Below are positions 1-6,098 of a stretch of DNA of 8,843 bases, in pieces; within the stretch, counting starts at the first letter, position 1; each line of letters begins with the position of its first letter. The position numbers were made by a program, and so were the translations under genes. The DNA comes from Planctomycetota bacterium (lineage in GTDB: Bacteria; Planctomycetota; Phycisphaerae; UBA1845; PWPN01): positions 1-8,843 of the forward strand of contig JACQVT010000294.1 of the NCBI GenBank assembly GCA_016209665.1. The letters are read 5' to 3'. The notes beneath the pieces are model-generated. The model worked only from the letters and a program-made list of their open reading frames with translations. It did no database searches and had not been told where the DNA came from.

Positions 1-729
1 CTCGTCGATGTCCTGGTCGTAGACGGGGATGCCCGCCTCAATCCGCAGCACCTCGAGGGCCGACCGCCCGACGGGTCGCAGCCCGGGCCCGCCCAGTTCC
101 AGGAGGCGCCGCCAACAGGCGGCCGCGTCGGCGGATTCGACGAACAGCTCCAGCCCGAACACGCCCGCGAAATCGGTTCGCACGGCCAGCCGCGGCCGGT
201 CCTCCAGAACGACCTGCGCCGTTCCAACTTCCGGCAGCCTGCCCGCGTGCGTCGCCCCGAGTGCTCCGGCGATCTCGGCCGCCCGCGGCCCCAGCAGGCC
301 GACGCGGCAGAACTCGCTGCTGCGATCGGTCAGGGTGACATCCTCGACGACGTGGTACCGCTCCATGTGGGCCATCGCCTTGGCCACCAGCCGCCGATCG
401 ATGTCCAGCCAGATGACGTCCGGCCGCACGAGGATGTTGCCGTCGAACAGGATTCGCCCCTTGGCGTTGATGGCGAAGGCGTAATTGCCCTCGCCCGGCT
501 GAAGCGTCTTGACCGCGTTGGTCACCAGGTTGTGCAGCCAGGCGGCCCGGTCCTTGCCGGCGATCTCGATCAAGCCGCGGTCCCGCCGGTCGCAGATCGC
601 CGCCGCGCCCGCCGCCGTGTCATATTCGGCTCGGGGATCGCCGAAATCCGCCGCCAGCGGGACGCCGTTCACATCCAGCACCCGGCCTCCCACCGCCGCG
701 ATAACCTCATCCAGCGGATACTCGCCCAT
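1..729 (-). CDS. GcvT/YgfZ-type folate-binding aminomethyltransferase-like protein, C-terminus beyond window
   Basis: The frame is open from the ATG at 729 to the window edge, giving 243 residues with no stop. The family pattern is that of glycine-cleavage T protein and its YgfZ relatives: a segment around residues 54-101 with R61, the LVTN motif (68-71), LQPGEG (76-81) and NAKGRILFD (88-96); LLGPRA at 145-150; and an RIEAGIP motif at 229-235 followed by YDQDIDE, which in the family leads into the folate-binding and C-terminal part. That part, including the YgfZ cysteine signature if present, lies outside the window, so a true GcvT cannot be separated from a YgfZ-like Fe-S/tRNA-modification factor. 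Known relatives bind tetrahydrofolate in the cytoplasm. The start is supported by an AGGAGA ribosome-binding site 6-7 bases upstream and a candidate promoter (765-793). No glycine-cleavage neighbour is seen; the gene diverges from an oxidoreductase. Confidence 0.85.
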   Translation of the reverse strand, partial: MGEYPLDEVIAAVGGRVLDVNGVPLAADFGDPRAEYDTAAGAAAICDRRDRGLIEIAGKDRAAWLHNLVTNAVKTLQPGEGNYAFAINAKGRILFDGNILVRPDVIWLDIDRRLVAKAMAHMERYHVVEDVTLTDRSSEFCRVGLLGPRAAEIAGALGATHAGRLPEVGTAQVVLEDRPRLAVRTDFAGVFGLELFVESADAAACWRRLLELGGPGLRPVGRSALEVLRIEAGIPVYDQDIDE

Positions 730-764
730 TTCAAGGTCTCCTGTCGCTTGGTCCCGTCCCCGCT

Positions 765-793
765 GGTATAGGACCGGTCCGGCCGTTCGGCAA
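765..793 (-). promoter_or_regulatory. Candidate sigma70 promoter for the GcvT/YgfZ-like gene
   Basis: On the minus strand, TTGCCG (793-788) is followed after exactly 17 bases by TATACC (770-765), matching the sigma70 consensus at 4 of 6 positions in each box. It lies about 36 bases upstream of the ATG at 729, which suits a short leader. This is an inference from pattern and spacing only. Confidence 0.45.
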
Positions 794-845
794 CACCGGC
801 TACCCACGACGGGTGGCTGCGGACCAAGAGGAGAAGGCTGCGGCC

Positions 846-874
846 TTGTTCGGCCGGGATGGATCGTCGATAAT
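846..874 (+). promoter_or_regulatory. Candidate sigma70 promoter for the Gfo/Idh/MocA gene
   Basis: TTGTTC (846-851), 17 bases, then GATAAT (869-874). The -10 box matches 5 of 6 positions and the -35 box 3 of 6. It would give a leader of roughly 70 bases before the GTG at 954. The -35 box falls in the loop of a small inverted repeat (CGGCC 841-845, GGCCG 852-856). Pattern-based only. Confidence 0.4.
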
Positions 875-953
875 GCCGATGGCCCGGAGCGTATCCGGCT
901 GAAGCGAACGAGATGGGCACGTCGATTGGCGATACTCAGCAGAGGGAAGAACC

Positions 954-2297
954 GTGAGTCAAGACACAGAGCATCGTGCGTCGCGTCGGGAATTCCTTAA
1001 CACCTCGGGCCGGATCGCGGCCGTGTCGGCCCTCGGGTTTGGGGCCGTCCCTGCCGTCCATGCGGCGGAGAGTAACACCATCAAGGTTGCCCTCGTCGGC
1101 TGCGGCGGACGAGGCACGGGCGCGGCGGCCAACGCCCTCTCCACGACGAGCGGCCCGACCGAACTGGTGGCCATGGCCGACGTGTTCGATGAGCGACTGC
1201 AAGTCAGTCTCAAGAACCTCGCCGGGAAGTTCGGCAAGCAGGTCAACGTTCCGAAAGACCGCCAGTTCCTCGGCTTCGACGCCTATAAGAAGGCCATCGA
1301 CTGCCTCGACGGATCGGGTGTGGTCATCCTGGCCACGCCACCGGGTTTCAGGCCGCCGCACCTGGAGTACGCGGTGAGCAAGGGCTGCCACGTGTTCATG
1401 GAGAAGGCGTTCGCCGTGGACGGCCCGGGGATTCGCCGCGTGCTCAAGGCCGGCGAGGAGGCCGACAAAAAGAACCTGAAGATCGCCGGCGGCCTGATGA
1501 GCCGCCATTCCACGCCGCTAGCGGAGGCCGTGGGCAGAATCCACGACGGCATCATGGGCGAGGTCATTACCTGCTGGCCCTACCGCGAGCATGGCCCCGT
1601 GGGCCACAAGCCGAAATCGGCGGACATGACCGAAATGGCCTACCAGATCAAGCACTTTCACAACTTCAACTGGCTGGGCGGCAGCTTCATCCTGGACTGG
1701 CTGATTCACAATCTGGATGTGTGTTGCTGGGTCAAGGACGCCTGGCCGGTGTCCGCCCAGGGCCAGGGCGGGCGGCAGGTGCGCAGCGAGCCGGACCAGA
1801 TGTTCGACCATTATGCCGTCGAGTACTCGTTCGCCGACGGCACGCGGATGTTCGCCCAAGCCCGGCACATGGCCAACTGCTGGGGCTTCTGGGGCGCGGT
1901 GATTCACGGGGCCAAGGGCGCCGCCGTGCTGGGCGAAGGCATCAAGGACCCGCTCATCTACAAGGGCCACAAGCGAACCGACGACAACATCGTCTGGCGG
2001 TACCAACCCGAGAACAACGATCCCTACCAGTACGAGCACGATCTTCTGTTCGAGGCCATCCGCCAGAACAAGCCGTACAACGAGACCAAACGCTCCGCCT
2101 ACGCCGCACTGGTGGGCATCCTCGGCCGGATGGCCGCCGAATCAGGCCAGGAGATCACCTGGGAGCAGGCTCTCGCCTCAGACCTCGTGCTCGCCCCGGG
2201 ACTGGAGAACTACACCATGGACTCCACGCCGCCGATCGTGCCCGACGCCCAGGGTCGATACCCGGTGGCGATACCGGGTGTTACCAAGGTGCTCTGA
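954..2297 (+). CDS. Tat-exported Gfo/Idh/MocA-family NAD(P)-dependent oxidoreductase
   Basis: A 447-residue protein starting at GTG 954, with an AGAGGGAAG ribosome-binding site just upstream. The N-terminus carries a twin-arginine signal, SRREFL at residues 10-15, then a hydrophobic stretch ending near AVHA (about 34-37), so export of the folded, cofactor-loaded enzyme is likely. A Rossmann fold follows: VALVGCGGRG at 45-54 binds the dinucleotide, and VFMEKAF (147-153) is the family EKP-type motif with the usual Pro replaced by Ala. The IHNLDV motif (251-256) supplies the likely catalytic His252. The C-terminal part (about 388-447) is the substrate-side domain ending common in planctomycete paralogues. 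The family oxidises or reduces sugars, inositols and related compounds; the substrate cannot be read here. The gene stands alone, divergent from the GcvT-like gene. A partial paralogue of its last 60 codons lies at 3049-3231. Confidence 0.93.
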   Translation: MSQDTEHRASRREFLNTSGRIAAVSALGFGAVPAVHAAESNTIKVALVGCGGRGTGAAANALSTTSGPTELVAMADVFDERLQVSLKNLAGKFGKQVNVPKDRQFLGFDAYKKAIDCLDGSGVVILATPPGFRPPHLEYAVSKGCHVFMEKAFAVDGPGIRRVLKAGEEADKKNLKIAGGLMSRHSTPLAEAVGRIHDGIMGEVITCWPYREHGPVGHKPKSADMTEMAYQIKHFHNFNWLGGSFILDWLIHNLDVCCWVKDAWPVSAQGQGGRQVRSEPDQMFDHYAVEYSFADGTRMFAQARHMANCWGFWGAVIHGAKGAAVLGEGIKDPLIYKGHKRTDDNIVWRYQPENNDPYQYEHDLLFEAIRQNKPYNETKRSAYAALVGILGRMAAESGQEITWEQALASDLVLAPGLENYTMDSTPPIVPDAQGRYPVAIPGVTKVL

Positions 2298-2387
2298 GCA
2301 CGGCTTCGAACGGCAAACGCGCATGCATTTTCAGACTCTTGAGTGGCAAGCCGGGATGGCGCGCGATATGATAGCCTGAGGTGCGAT

Positions 2388-2993
2388 ATGGCTGAGGCAG
2401 CAATCAGCGTCCCCCAGATCGGCCCCGAGAGTCATGGTATGCGCATGACCCTGGACGACTTCGCTCGCGTCGAGGGACAACCGGGATACATCTTCGAGTT
2501 GGAAAAGGGAGTGATCGTCGTGGTCGATGTGCCGGGAGTGCCGCACGCGTACATCAAGCAAGTCGTGCGCGATGCACTTGTCCAATATCGGCTTTCCCAT
2601 CCTCAACGGGTCTCTCTGATCGCGGAGACCAGCGACTCTGCTCTGCGGATGCCGGAGATGCAGTCGGAACGTCATCCGGACATCTCCGTCTACCTGACGG
2701 CTCCCCCGACCGAGGAGGCCCAGCCCTGGGAGTACTGGATCCCTGAAATCGCCGTCGAGATCGTGTCCGAAAGCAGCGCCCACCGCGACTATCACATCAA
2801 GCCCGACGAGTACCTCAAGGCAGGTGTCCGCCTCTACTGGATCATCGACCCTCGCGACCAGACCGCGACCGTTCTGACCAGGCGAGGTGACAAGTGGCGA
2901 GAGCAGAAGCTCGACTCGACCGGCGCACTGAGGACCAGCATGCTCCCGGGTTTCGACCTTAAACTCGCAGACGTATTCGCCGCGGCCAGGTAG
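2388..2993 (+). CDS. Uma2 family (DUF820) PD-(D/E)XK nuclease-fold protein
   Basis: A 201-residue protein. The ATG at 2388 is preferred over the in-frame GTG at 2343 because TGAGGTG lies a few bases upstream of it and the family similarity begins after it. Uma2 features seen in order: LDDFARVEGQPGYIFELEKG (about 22-41), HPDISVYL (97-104, Asp98), PEIAVEIVSES (119-129, Glu124), then K138 and the hallmark YLKAGVRLYWIIDP (142-155). These acidic and lysine positions fit the restriction-endonuclease-like core. Uma2 proteins occur in many copies in cyanobacteria and planctomycetes; their biological role is poorly established, and an endonuclease function is inferred from the fold. The gene sits between an intact oxidoreductase and a remnant of a related one, so it may have arrived or been left by a rearrangement. 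A TATGAT box at 2367-2372 lacks a convincing -35 partner. Confidence 0.9.
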   Translation: MAEAAISVPQIGPESHGMRMTLDDFARVEGQPGYIFELEKGVIVVVDVPGVPHAYIKQVVRDALVQYRLSHPQRVSLIAETSDSALRMPEMQSERHPDISVYLTAPPTEEAQPWEYWIPEIAVEIVSESSAHRDYHIKPDEYLKAGVRLYWIIDPRDQTATVLTRRGDKWREQKLDSTGALRTSMLPGFDLKLADVFAAAR

Positions 2994-3048
2994 AGGCCGC
3001 GGTCGGTTTTGAAAACCAAACGAGAAGACGCACCTGATCCAAGCGCCG

Positions 3049-3231
3049 GACATCCTCGGCCGCATGGCCGCCGAATCAGGTGAGGAGATCACGTGGGAGC
3101 AGGCCCTCGCCTCGGATCTCGTCCTCGCGCCGGGCCTGGCGAACCTGACCACGGACACTACTCCGCCGGTCGCGCCTGATGCCCAAGGCCACCACCCGGT
3201 GTCGATCACGGGCGTAACCAAAATGCTCTGA
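3049..3231 (+). pseudogene. 3' remnant of a second Gfo/Idh/MocA oxidoreductase gene
   Basis: Read in frame from 3049 to the TGA at 3229-3231, this stretch encodes 60 residues that align without gaps to residues 388-447 of the oxidoreductase at 954-2297: 47 of 60 are identical by hand alignment, including ILGRMAAESG, ITWEQALASDLVLAPGL, PDAQG and GVTK. The similarity stops abruptly at about 3049; bases upstream (2994-3048) match neither the oxidoreductase nor any family I recognise, and there is no start codon context. The divergence (13 substitutions, many third-base changes) shows it is an older paralogue and not a recent copy. The rest of the gene has been deleted or replaced, with Uma2 now occupying the space before it. 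Confidence 0.85.
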
Positions 3232-3236
3232 TCGCC

Positions 3237-3377
3237 CTACCCTTGGATCTTCATATGTGTCGGCAGTTCAGATGCCGAGATGAAACCCGCTTCGAGAGCC
3301 GCGGCCTTGTTCAGGACGAAGCTTCGCGCGTTCCCGACATTCGTGACTTCCCGCTGCTCAGTGCAGCCCCAGTGAAC
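3237..3377 (-). pseudogene. In-frame continuation of the small gene beyond its TAA (probable nonsense-split C-terminus)
   Basis: Directly after the TAA at 3380-3378 the same frame stays open for 46 codons to a TAG at 3239-3237. The peptide begins VHWGCTEQ, continues through NARSFVLNKAAALEAGF and ends THMKIQG. It looks like normal protein, with the GC-rich codon use of the neighbouring genes. With the upstream part it would make a protein of 111 residues if the TAA were, for example, CAA (Gln). There is no ribosome-binding site or start at the break, so I read it as the lost C-terminus of one gene. A chance open frame of this length in high-GC DNA remains possible. Confidence 0.45.
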
Positions 3378-3572
3378 TTACGCCGATACCGCCGTCGGTT
3401 CGCCATCCTCGCCCGTGATCCCGCGAAGATAGTCGGAGAGTTCCTGGAGGACCTGATTGTATCGTGTCGGGTCTTCCTCCGGTCGCTGTGAGAATTTCCA
3501 GTTGGAGTATGGTCCGAATTCCATCACCAGTCTGGAGTAGACAATCATCCTGCGTTCGTGTGTCCATGTCAT
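3378..3572 (-). CDS. Small hypothetical protein (64 aa), probably truncated by an in-frame stop
   Basis: The ATG at 3572 is preceded by GAGGAG at a spacing of 7, a strong ribosome-binding site, and the frame runs to a TAA at 3380-3378. The peptide is soluble-looking, with no signal peptide or membrane segment. Recognisable stretches are MIVYSRLVMEFGPYSNW (9-25), EEDPTRYNQVLQELSDYL (32-49) and a short acidic GEDGEP segment (54-59). I cannot assign a family with certainty. Because coding-like sequence continues in frame for 46 codons after the TAA, the ancestral product was probably about 111 residues and this is its N-terminal half. It lies at the edge of the gene-poor, lower-GC patch and faces the oxidoreductase remnant. 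Confidence 0.55.
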   Translation of the reverse strand: MTWTHERRMIVYSRLVMEFGPYSNWKFSQRPEEDPTRYNQVLQELSDYLRGITGEDGEPTAVSA

Positions 3573-4235
3573 CTGGCCGCTCCTCGTTGTCCTGTTTTTG
3601 GGGTTCTGATCGCGTCTTACCCAGCTCGCCTCTCAAGGCACAAGTATGCTTATTGTGGGCTTTGCCGGTCGGCAACGCAAGCGGATTCTGCTGTTCACAT
3701 CAGGTTCCTGCCGATTCTTGTTTCTATCAAAGTCATGTTTCTCCGATTTACTGTGCATCCTAAAACCCTGAAAACCGACCGGCGGGAAGCCGGTCCCACA
3801 CGGGTTTTAGGATGCACTCTTAGAACCATCACAAAGCTACGCCTCGATTGAGCACAAAGGATTGCGATTTGAACCCATCAAACAAGAAGAAATGGAAGCG
3901 ACGGTCAGCAAGAACGGCGGGATTAGCAACCTTATTTGTTGTTGCTCGTCCACGAGTTATCTCCATCCGGGTGTAACAGTCACAAAACACCTGTAATGAG
4001 TGGATGCGCAGTCATCAATTACAAAAACGTCAGTCTCTTTCGATAGCCATTCCATCCGGCCATTTGGGACAGTCGCAGGGACGGTCGCCTGCTGGTGCGA
4101 GGAGGAAGGGGCCACCGCCGGGGGCGGTCGAGGCTCGACGCCAACCTCACCCTGTTCAATTCCCACTCAACCGCCGATCAGCACACCCGCGACCTTCTCC
4201 GGCCTATCGCACCCGCGAGCCCGCATCGCACCGGT
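3573..4235. other. Gene-poor, lower-GC stretch between the small gene and the toxin-antitoxin pair
   Basis: I see no well-supported gene in these 663 bases. Hand counts give about 40-48% GC in 3721-3780 and 3841-4020, against about 73% for a sample of pdxA (7681-7740). The stretch holds the nested palindrome at 3753-3817, a possible 35-codon TTG-started frame with a signal-peptide-like start (3869-3976), a 12-bp tandem duplication (4066-4089) and small GC-rich inverted repeats (4114-4139). It looks like decayed or mobile-element-derived accessory DNA. Confidence 0.6.
3753..3817. repeat. 65-bp nested palindrome, MITE- or REP-like
   Basis: The outer arms are perfect 16-bp inverted repeats: GTGCATCCTAAAACCC at 3753-3768 and its reverse complement at 3802-3817. 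Between them is a second perfect hairpin, GACCGGC (3777-3783) and GCCGGTC (3789-3795) around a GGGAA loop. The flanks show no clear target-site duplication. The architecture fits a non-autonomous mobile palindrome or a transposon end pair collapsed to a short element. It has no T-run and no nearby upstream gene ending there, so a terminator is unlikely. Confidence 0.75.
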
Positions 4236-4574
4236 TCACCGGCTTGTCAACTCAACCACTGGTTCGCCGGCCTCCAGATGCGCCCGGGCGGCTGGAAACG
4301 CGCGGGTCAGCAACTCGCGCAGAGCCCGGTTGGTCACGTTCCCACACGTGATCCAGAGGATCTGCGGCGGCGGACCCAACCGCGTCACGATATCCACGAA
4401 GTCCTCATCCTTGGTCATGATGACGTGCCCGGGCTGGCGCGCGTGCTGAAAGATGTCAATGTCCTGGGCTTGCCGTAGGCCGACTGATTCGAGGTTGGCC
4501 GCCTCGACGCCGAACTGTGCAGTCAGCCAGCCGGCCAGGGCCGGGGGCAATTGAGCGTCGATCCAGATCGTCAC
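4236..4574 (-). CDS. DUF5615 PIN-like protein, probable toxin of a toxin-antitoxin pair
   Basis: A 112-residue protein with the DUF5615 pattern: a strand then IDAQLPPALAGWL (5-17, Asp6), AQDIDIF (36-42, Asp38 and Asp40), VIMTKDEDF (51-59, with Asp56 and Asp58) and PPQILWITCGNVTN (69-82). The acidic residues and TKDxDF motif resemble the metal-binding centre of PIN ribonucleases, and DUF5615 proteins are regarded as PIN-like toxins, although activity is inferred. Its ATG overlaps the stop of the DUF433 gene by 4 bases (ATGA, 4571-4574), and AGGTGG lies just upstream, so the two are translationally coupled. This is the typical order, antitoxin first. The length is normal and no key motif is missing, so it is probably intact. 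Confidence 0.9.
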   Translation of the reverse strand: MTIWIDAQLPPALAGWLTAQFGVEAANLESVGLRQAQDIDIFQHARQPGHVIMTKDEDFVDIVTRLGPPPQILWITCGNVTNRALRELLTRAFPAARAHLEAGEPVVELTSR

Positions 4575-4804
4575 GCGGCCACCTGTGGGAACGTCGCGCG
4601 GCGTGCGGCGAAGAGCAGACAGGCGCGGATGTCGTCCGGCTCAAGATCCGGGAAGTCAGCAAGGATCTCTTCGGGGCTCACGTCGCACGCGAGCATCTCC
4701 AGAATGTCGCTGACGCGAATTCGCAGGCCGCGGATGCACGGGCGCCCGCCGCACTGGCCCGGCGTCTGAGTGATTCTCGAAAGCAGCGAAGCATCAATGG
4801 CCAT
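4571..4804 (-). CDS. DUF433 domain protein, probable antitoxin
   Basis: A 77-residue protein with a full DUF433 pattern: RITQTPGQCGGRPCIRGLRIRV (10-31), a helix-turn-helix-like segment SDILEMLACDVSPEEILADFPDL (32-54) and the closing EPDDIRACLLFAARR (55-69). DUF433 proteins are small DNA-binding-type proteins commonly paired with DUF5615 or PIN-like toxins, and they probably act as antitoxin and autoregulator. The ATG at 4804 has GAGGA six bases upstream, and a candidate promoter lies at 4835-4862. The gene follows the ThuA-like gene on the same strand after an 88-base gap, so it may also receive read-through. Confidence 0.9.
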   Translation of the reverse strand: MAIDASLLSRITQTPGQCGGRPCIRGLRIRVSDILEMLACDVSPEEILADFPDLEPDDIRACLLFAARRATFPQVAA

Positions 4805-4834
4805 GACTCATCCTCGTGGGGTCACGATACTTCA

Positions 4835-4862
4835 ATTGTAGCGGAAACACCGATGGCGGCAA
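4835..4862 (-). promoter_or_regulatory. Candidate sigma70 promoter for the DUF433-DUF5615 pair
   Basis: On the minus strand, TTGCCG (4862-4857), 16 bases, then TACAAT (4840-4835). The -10 matches 5 of 6 positions and the -35 matches 4 of 6. The predicted start is about 25 bases before the DUF433 ATG. An autoregulatory operator would be expected here, but I see no clear palindrome overlapping it. Confidence 0.4.
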
Positions 4863-4892
4863 TGGCAAGGACTGCAGACACCGCCTCAGCCT

Positions 4893-5984
4893 TCACTTGC
4901 CTCCGGCTGACGGCTGAGAGGCGACATCTGACAGCTCAGCCGGCTTGACGCCCTTTTTGTGGCCGGCGAAGCCGAACGGCGACGGGTGGTATTGCCCCAC
5001 GATGTCCACGTTGGCTTTAGGCGGGATCTTGTCCTCCATCCCGAGGCACCAATAGGTAGCATTGACCAGCAGGCGGCGCAGGCCCTCGCTTTCCAGATCG
5101 GTCGCGGCGCCCATGGTGATGGTGAAGACGCGGCGGTTCCCAGCCGAGGGCGGCTGGGCCACAGATTTCCCAGTCGGGGGCGGCTGGGCTACAGTGCCCC
5201 GGTAGGTCTTGATCCAGGCGACGGGCATCATCGGGTCGTTCTGCTCGCCCGACACCGGCTGGTCCGTGGGCTTCATGCCCTCCAGGACCTCACCCAGGAC
5301 CAAGGCCTTGCCGTCGTCGGGCAAGGGGCTGCGCACGGTGTAGACGTCAGTCGGCCCCCAGATGTCCTGGCAGCCGCGGACGATGGGATGGTCCTTCATG
5401 TCCGGGGCGATGACGCCGCGGGAACTCTGCTTGCCATGATGGCCGTGATGGCTGATCCAGGTCTCCCCGAGAATCCGCCGGCCGAATCCGCCGACCCAGC
5501 CCTCCTGCTTGCTGTCGAAGCTGTATCGGTCGTAGGTCTTGCCCTTGGCGATCTTGAACGCATGCGTCGCGGTCCGCATTCCGATGATCGGCTTGCCCGA
5601 CTCGACGTAGTCAACGATGTACTTCATCTGTTCGTCGGGCAGGTCGCGGAAGCGCGTGGCGATGATCATCAGGTCGGCGGTCTTGAGGGCCTCGAGGCCG
5701 GGGATGTTGTCGACGACCTGGGGATTGATCCTCCCGTCCTTGGGGTCGACTGCGAAGAGCACGGTGCACTTGAAACCGTGGTGCCGGGCGAGGATCCTGC
5801 CCAGTTGCGGCAGAGCCTCTTCCGAGCGGTACTCCTCGTCCCCGGAGACCAAGACGACGTGCTTGCCCCTGCCCGGGCCGTCGTAGCCGTCATGCGTGAC
5901 CCACAGGTCGGCGGCCGCGGCCGAATGGAAGGGTGTGAAGGCCAACATCGTCGGCACAACCATCCAGATCAAGCCTCGCCTCAT
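4893..5984 (-). CDS. Secreted ThuA-like domain protein (trehalose-utilization family)
   Basis: A 363-residue protein. The ATG at 5984 is chosen over the in-frame ATG at 6011 because AAAGGAGA lies eight bases upstream of it and the signal peptide then starts naturally: MRRG, a hydrophobic core, and AAAA before DLW at about residue 25. The ThuA-like glutamine-amidotransferase-related fold follows: VVLVSGDEEYRSEEALPQL (43-61), LMIIATRFRDLPDEQM (105-120), IIGMRTATHAF (133-143), a His-rich SHHGHHGK (178-185), and RVFTITMGAATD (285-296) with LVNATYWCLGMEDKIP. Planctomycetes use such exported proteins in carbohydrate metabolism, but the reaction is not established. Residues 264-283 are two in-frame copies of a ten-residue repeat with a VAQPP core, not expected in the family, and the C-terminus (VASQPSAGGK) resembles a third degraded copy. 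Confidence 0.9.
   Translation of the reverse strand: MRRGLIWMVVPTMLAFTPFHSAAAADLWVTHDGYDGPGRGKHVVLVSGDEEYRSEEALPQLGRILARHHGFKCTVLFAVDPKDGRINPQVVDNIPGLEALKTADLMIIATRFRDLPDEQMKYIVDYVESGKPIIGMRTATHAFKIAKGKTYDRYSFDSKQEGWVGGFGRRILGETWISHHGHHGKQSSRGVIAPDMKDHPIVRGCQDIWGPTDVYTVRSPLPDDGKALVLGEVLEGMKPTDQPVSGEQNDPMMPVAWIKTYRGTVAQPPPTGKSVAQPPSAGNRRVFTITMGAATDLESEGLRRLLVNATYWCLGMEDKIPPKANVDIVGQYHPSPFGFAGHKKGVKPAELSDVASQPSAGGK
5137..5196. repeat. Two tandem 30-bp palindromic repeat units inside the ThuA-like gene
   Basis: Two units start at 5137 and 5167 and differ at only a few positions. Each contains an inverted repeat: CCCAGCC (5139-5145) with GGCTGGG (5152-5158) in the first, and CCCAGTC (5169-5175) with GGCTGGG (5182-5188) in the second. 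The period of 30 keeps the reading frame, adding TVAQPPPTGK and SVAQPPSAGN to the protein in a loop just before the conserved RVFTITMGA strand. This resembles a REP-like element that inserted and duplicated within coding sequence. Confidence 0.8.
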
Positions 5985-6069
5985 GTGCAGCTTCTCCTTT
6001 CCCGGCCGCAAGCATCCACGCCGGCAGGTGTGCCGCGTGACGCTGCTTCGCGCACCGCAGGTTTCGGCC

Positions 6070-6098
6070 AGTATAAGCGGAGAGCGGCTGTCTGTCGA
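6070..6098 (-). promoter_or_regulatory. Strong candidate sigma70 promoter for the ThuA-like gene
   Basis: On the minus strand, TCGACA (6098-6093), a 17-base spacer, then TATACT (6075-6070). Both boxes match the consensus at 5 of 6 positions with ideal spacing, the best promoter match in the window. The predicted leader to the ATG at 5984 is close to 80 bases. Confidence 0.6.

Noticed and set aside
29..771. Plus-strand open frames over the first 770 bases
   Set aside because: The minus strand encodes a continuous GcvT/YgfZ-like protein with a ribosome-binding site; the plus frames are Arg/Ser/Pro-rich shadows.
1518..2039. Open frame of 173 codons on the minus strand inside the oxidoreductase
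   Set aside because: Shadow of the plus-strand gene; the composition follows from complementing GC-rich codons.
3005..3017. GGTTTTGAAAACC palindrome after Uma2 as a terminator
   Set aside because: The inverted repeat has only a one-base centre, so just 4-5 AT-rich pairs could form in RNA, and there is no U-tract after it.
2331..3221. Open frame of 296 codons on the minus strand over Uma2 and the oxidoreductase remnant
   Set aside because: It is antisense to two recognised coding stretches on the plus strand, and its peptide shows no recognisable domain.
3957..4166. 69-codon minus-strand frame in the gene-poor region
   Set aside because: No convincing ribosome-binding site was found, half of the peptide is proline-rich low complexity, and it overlaps the repeats at 4066-4139.
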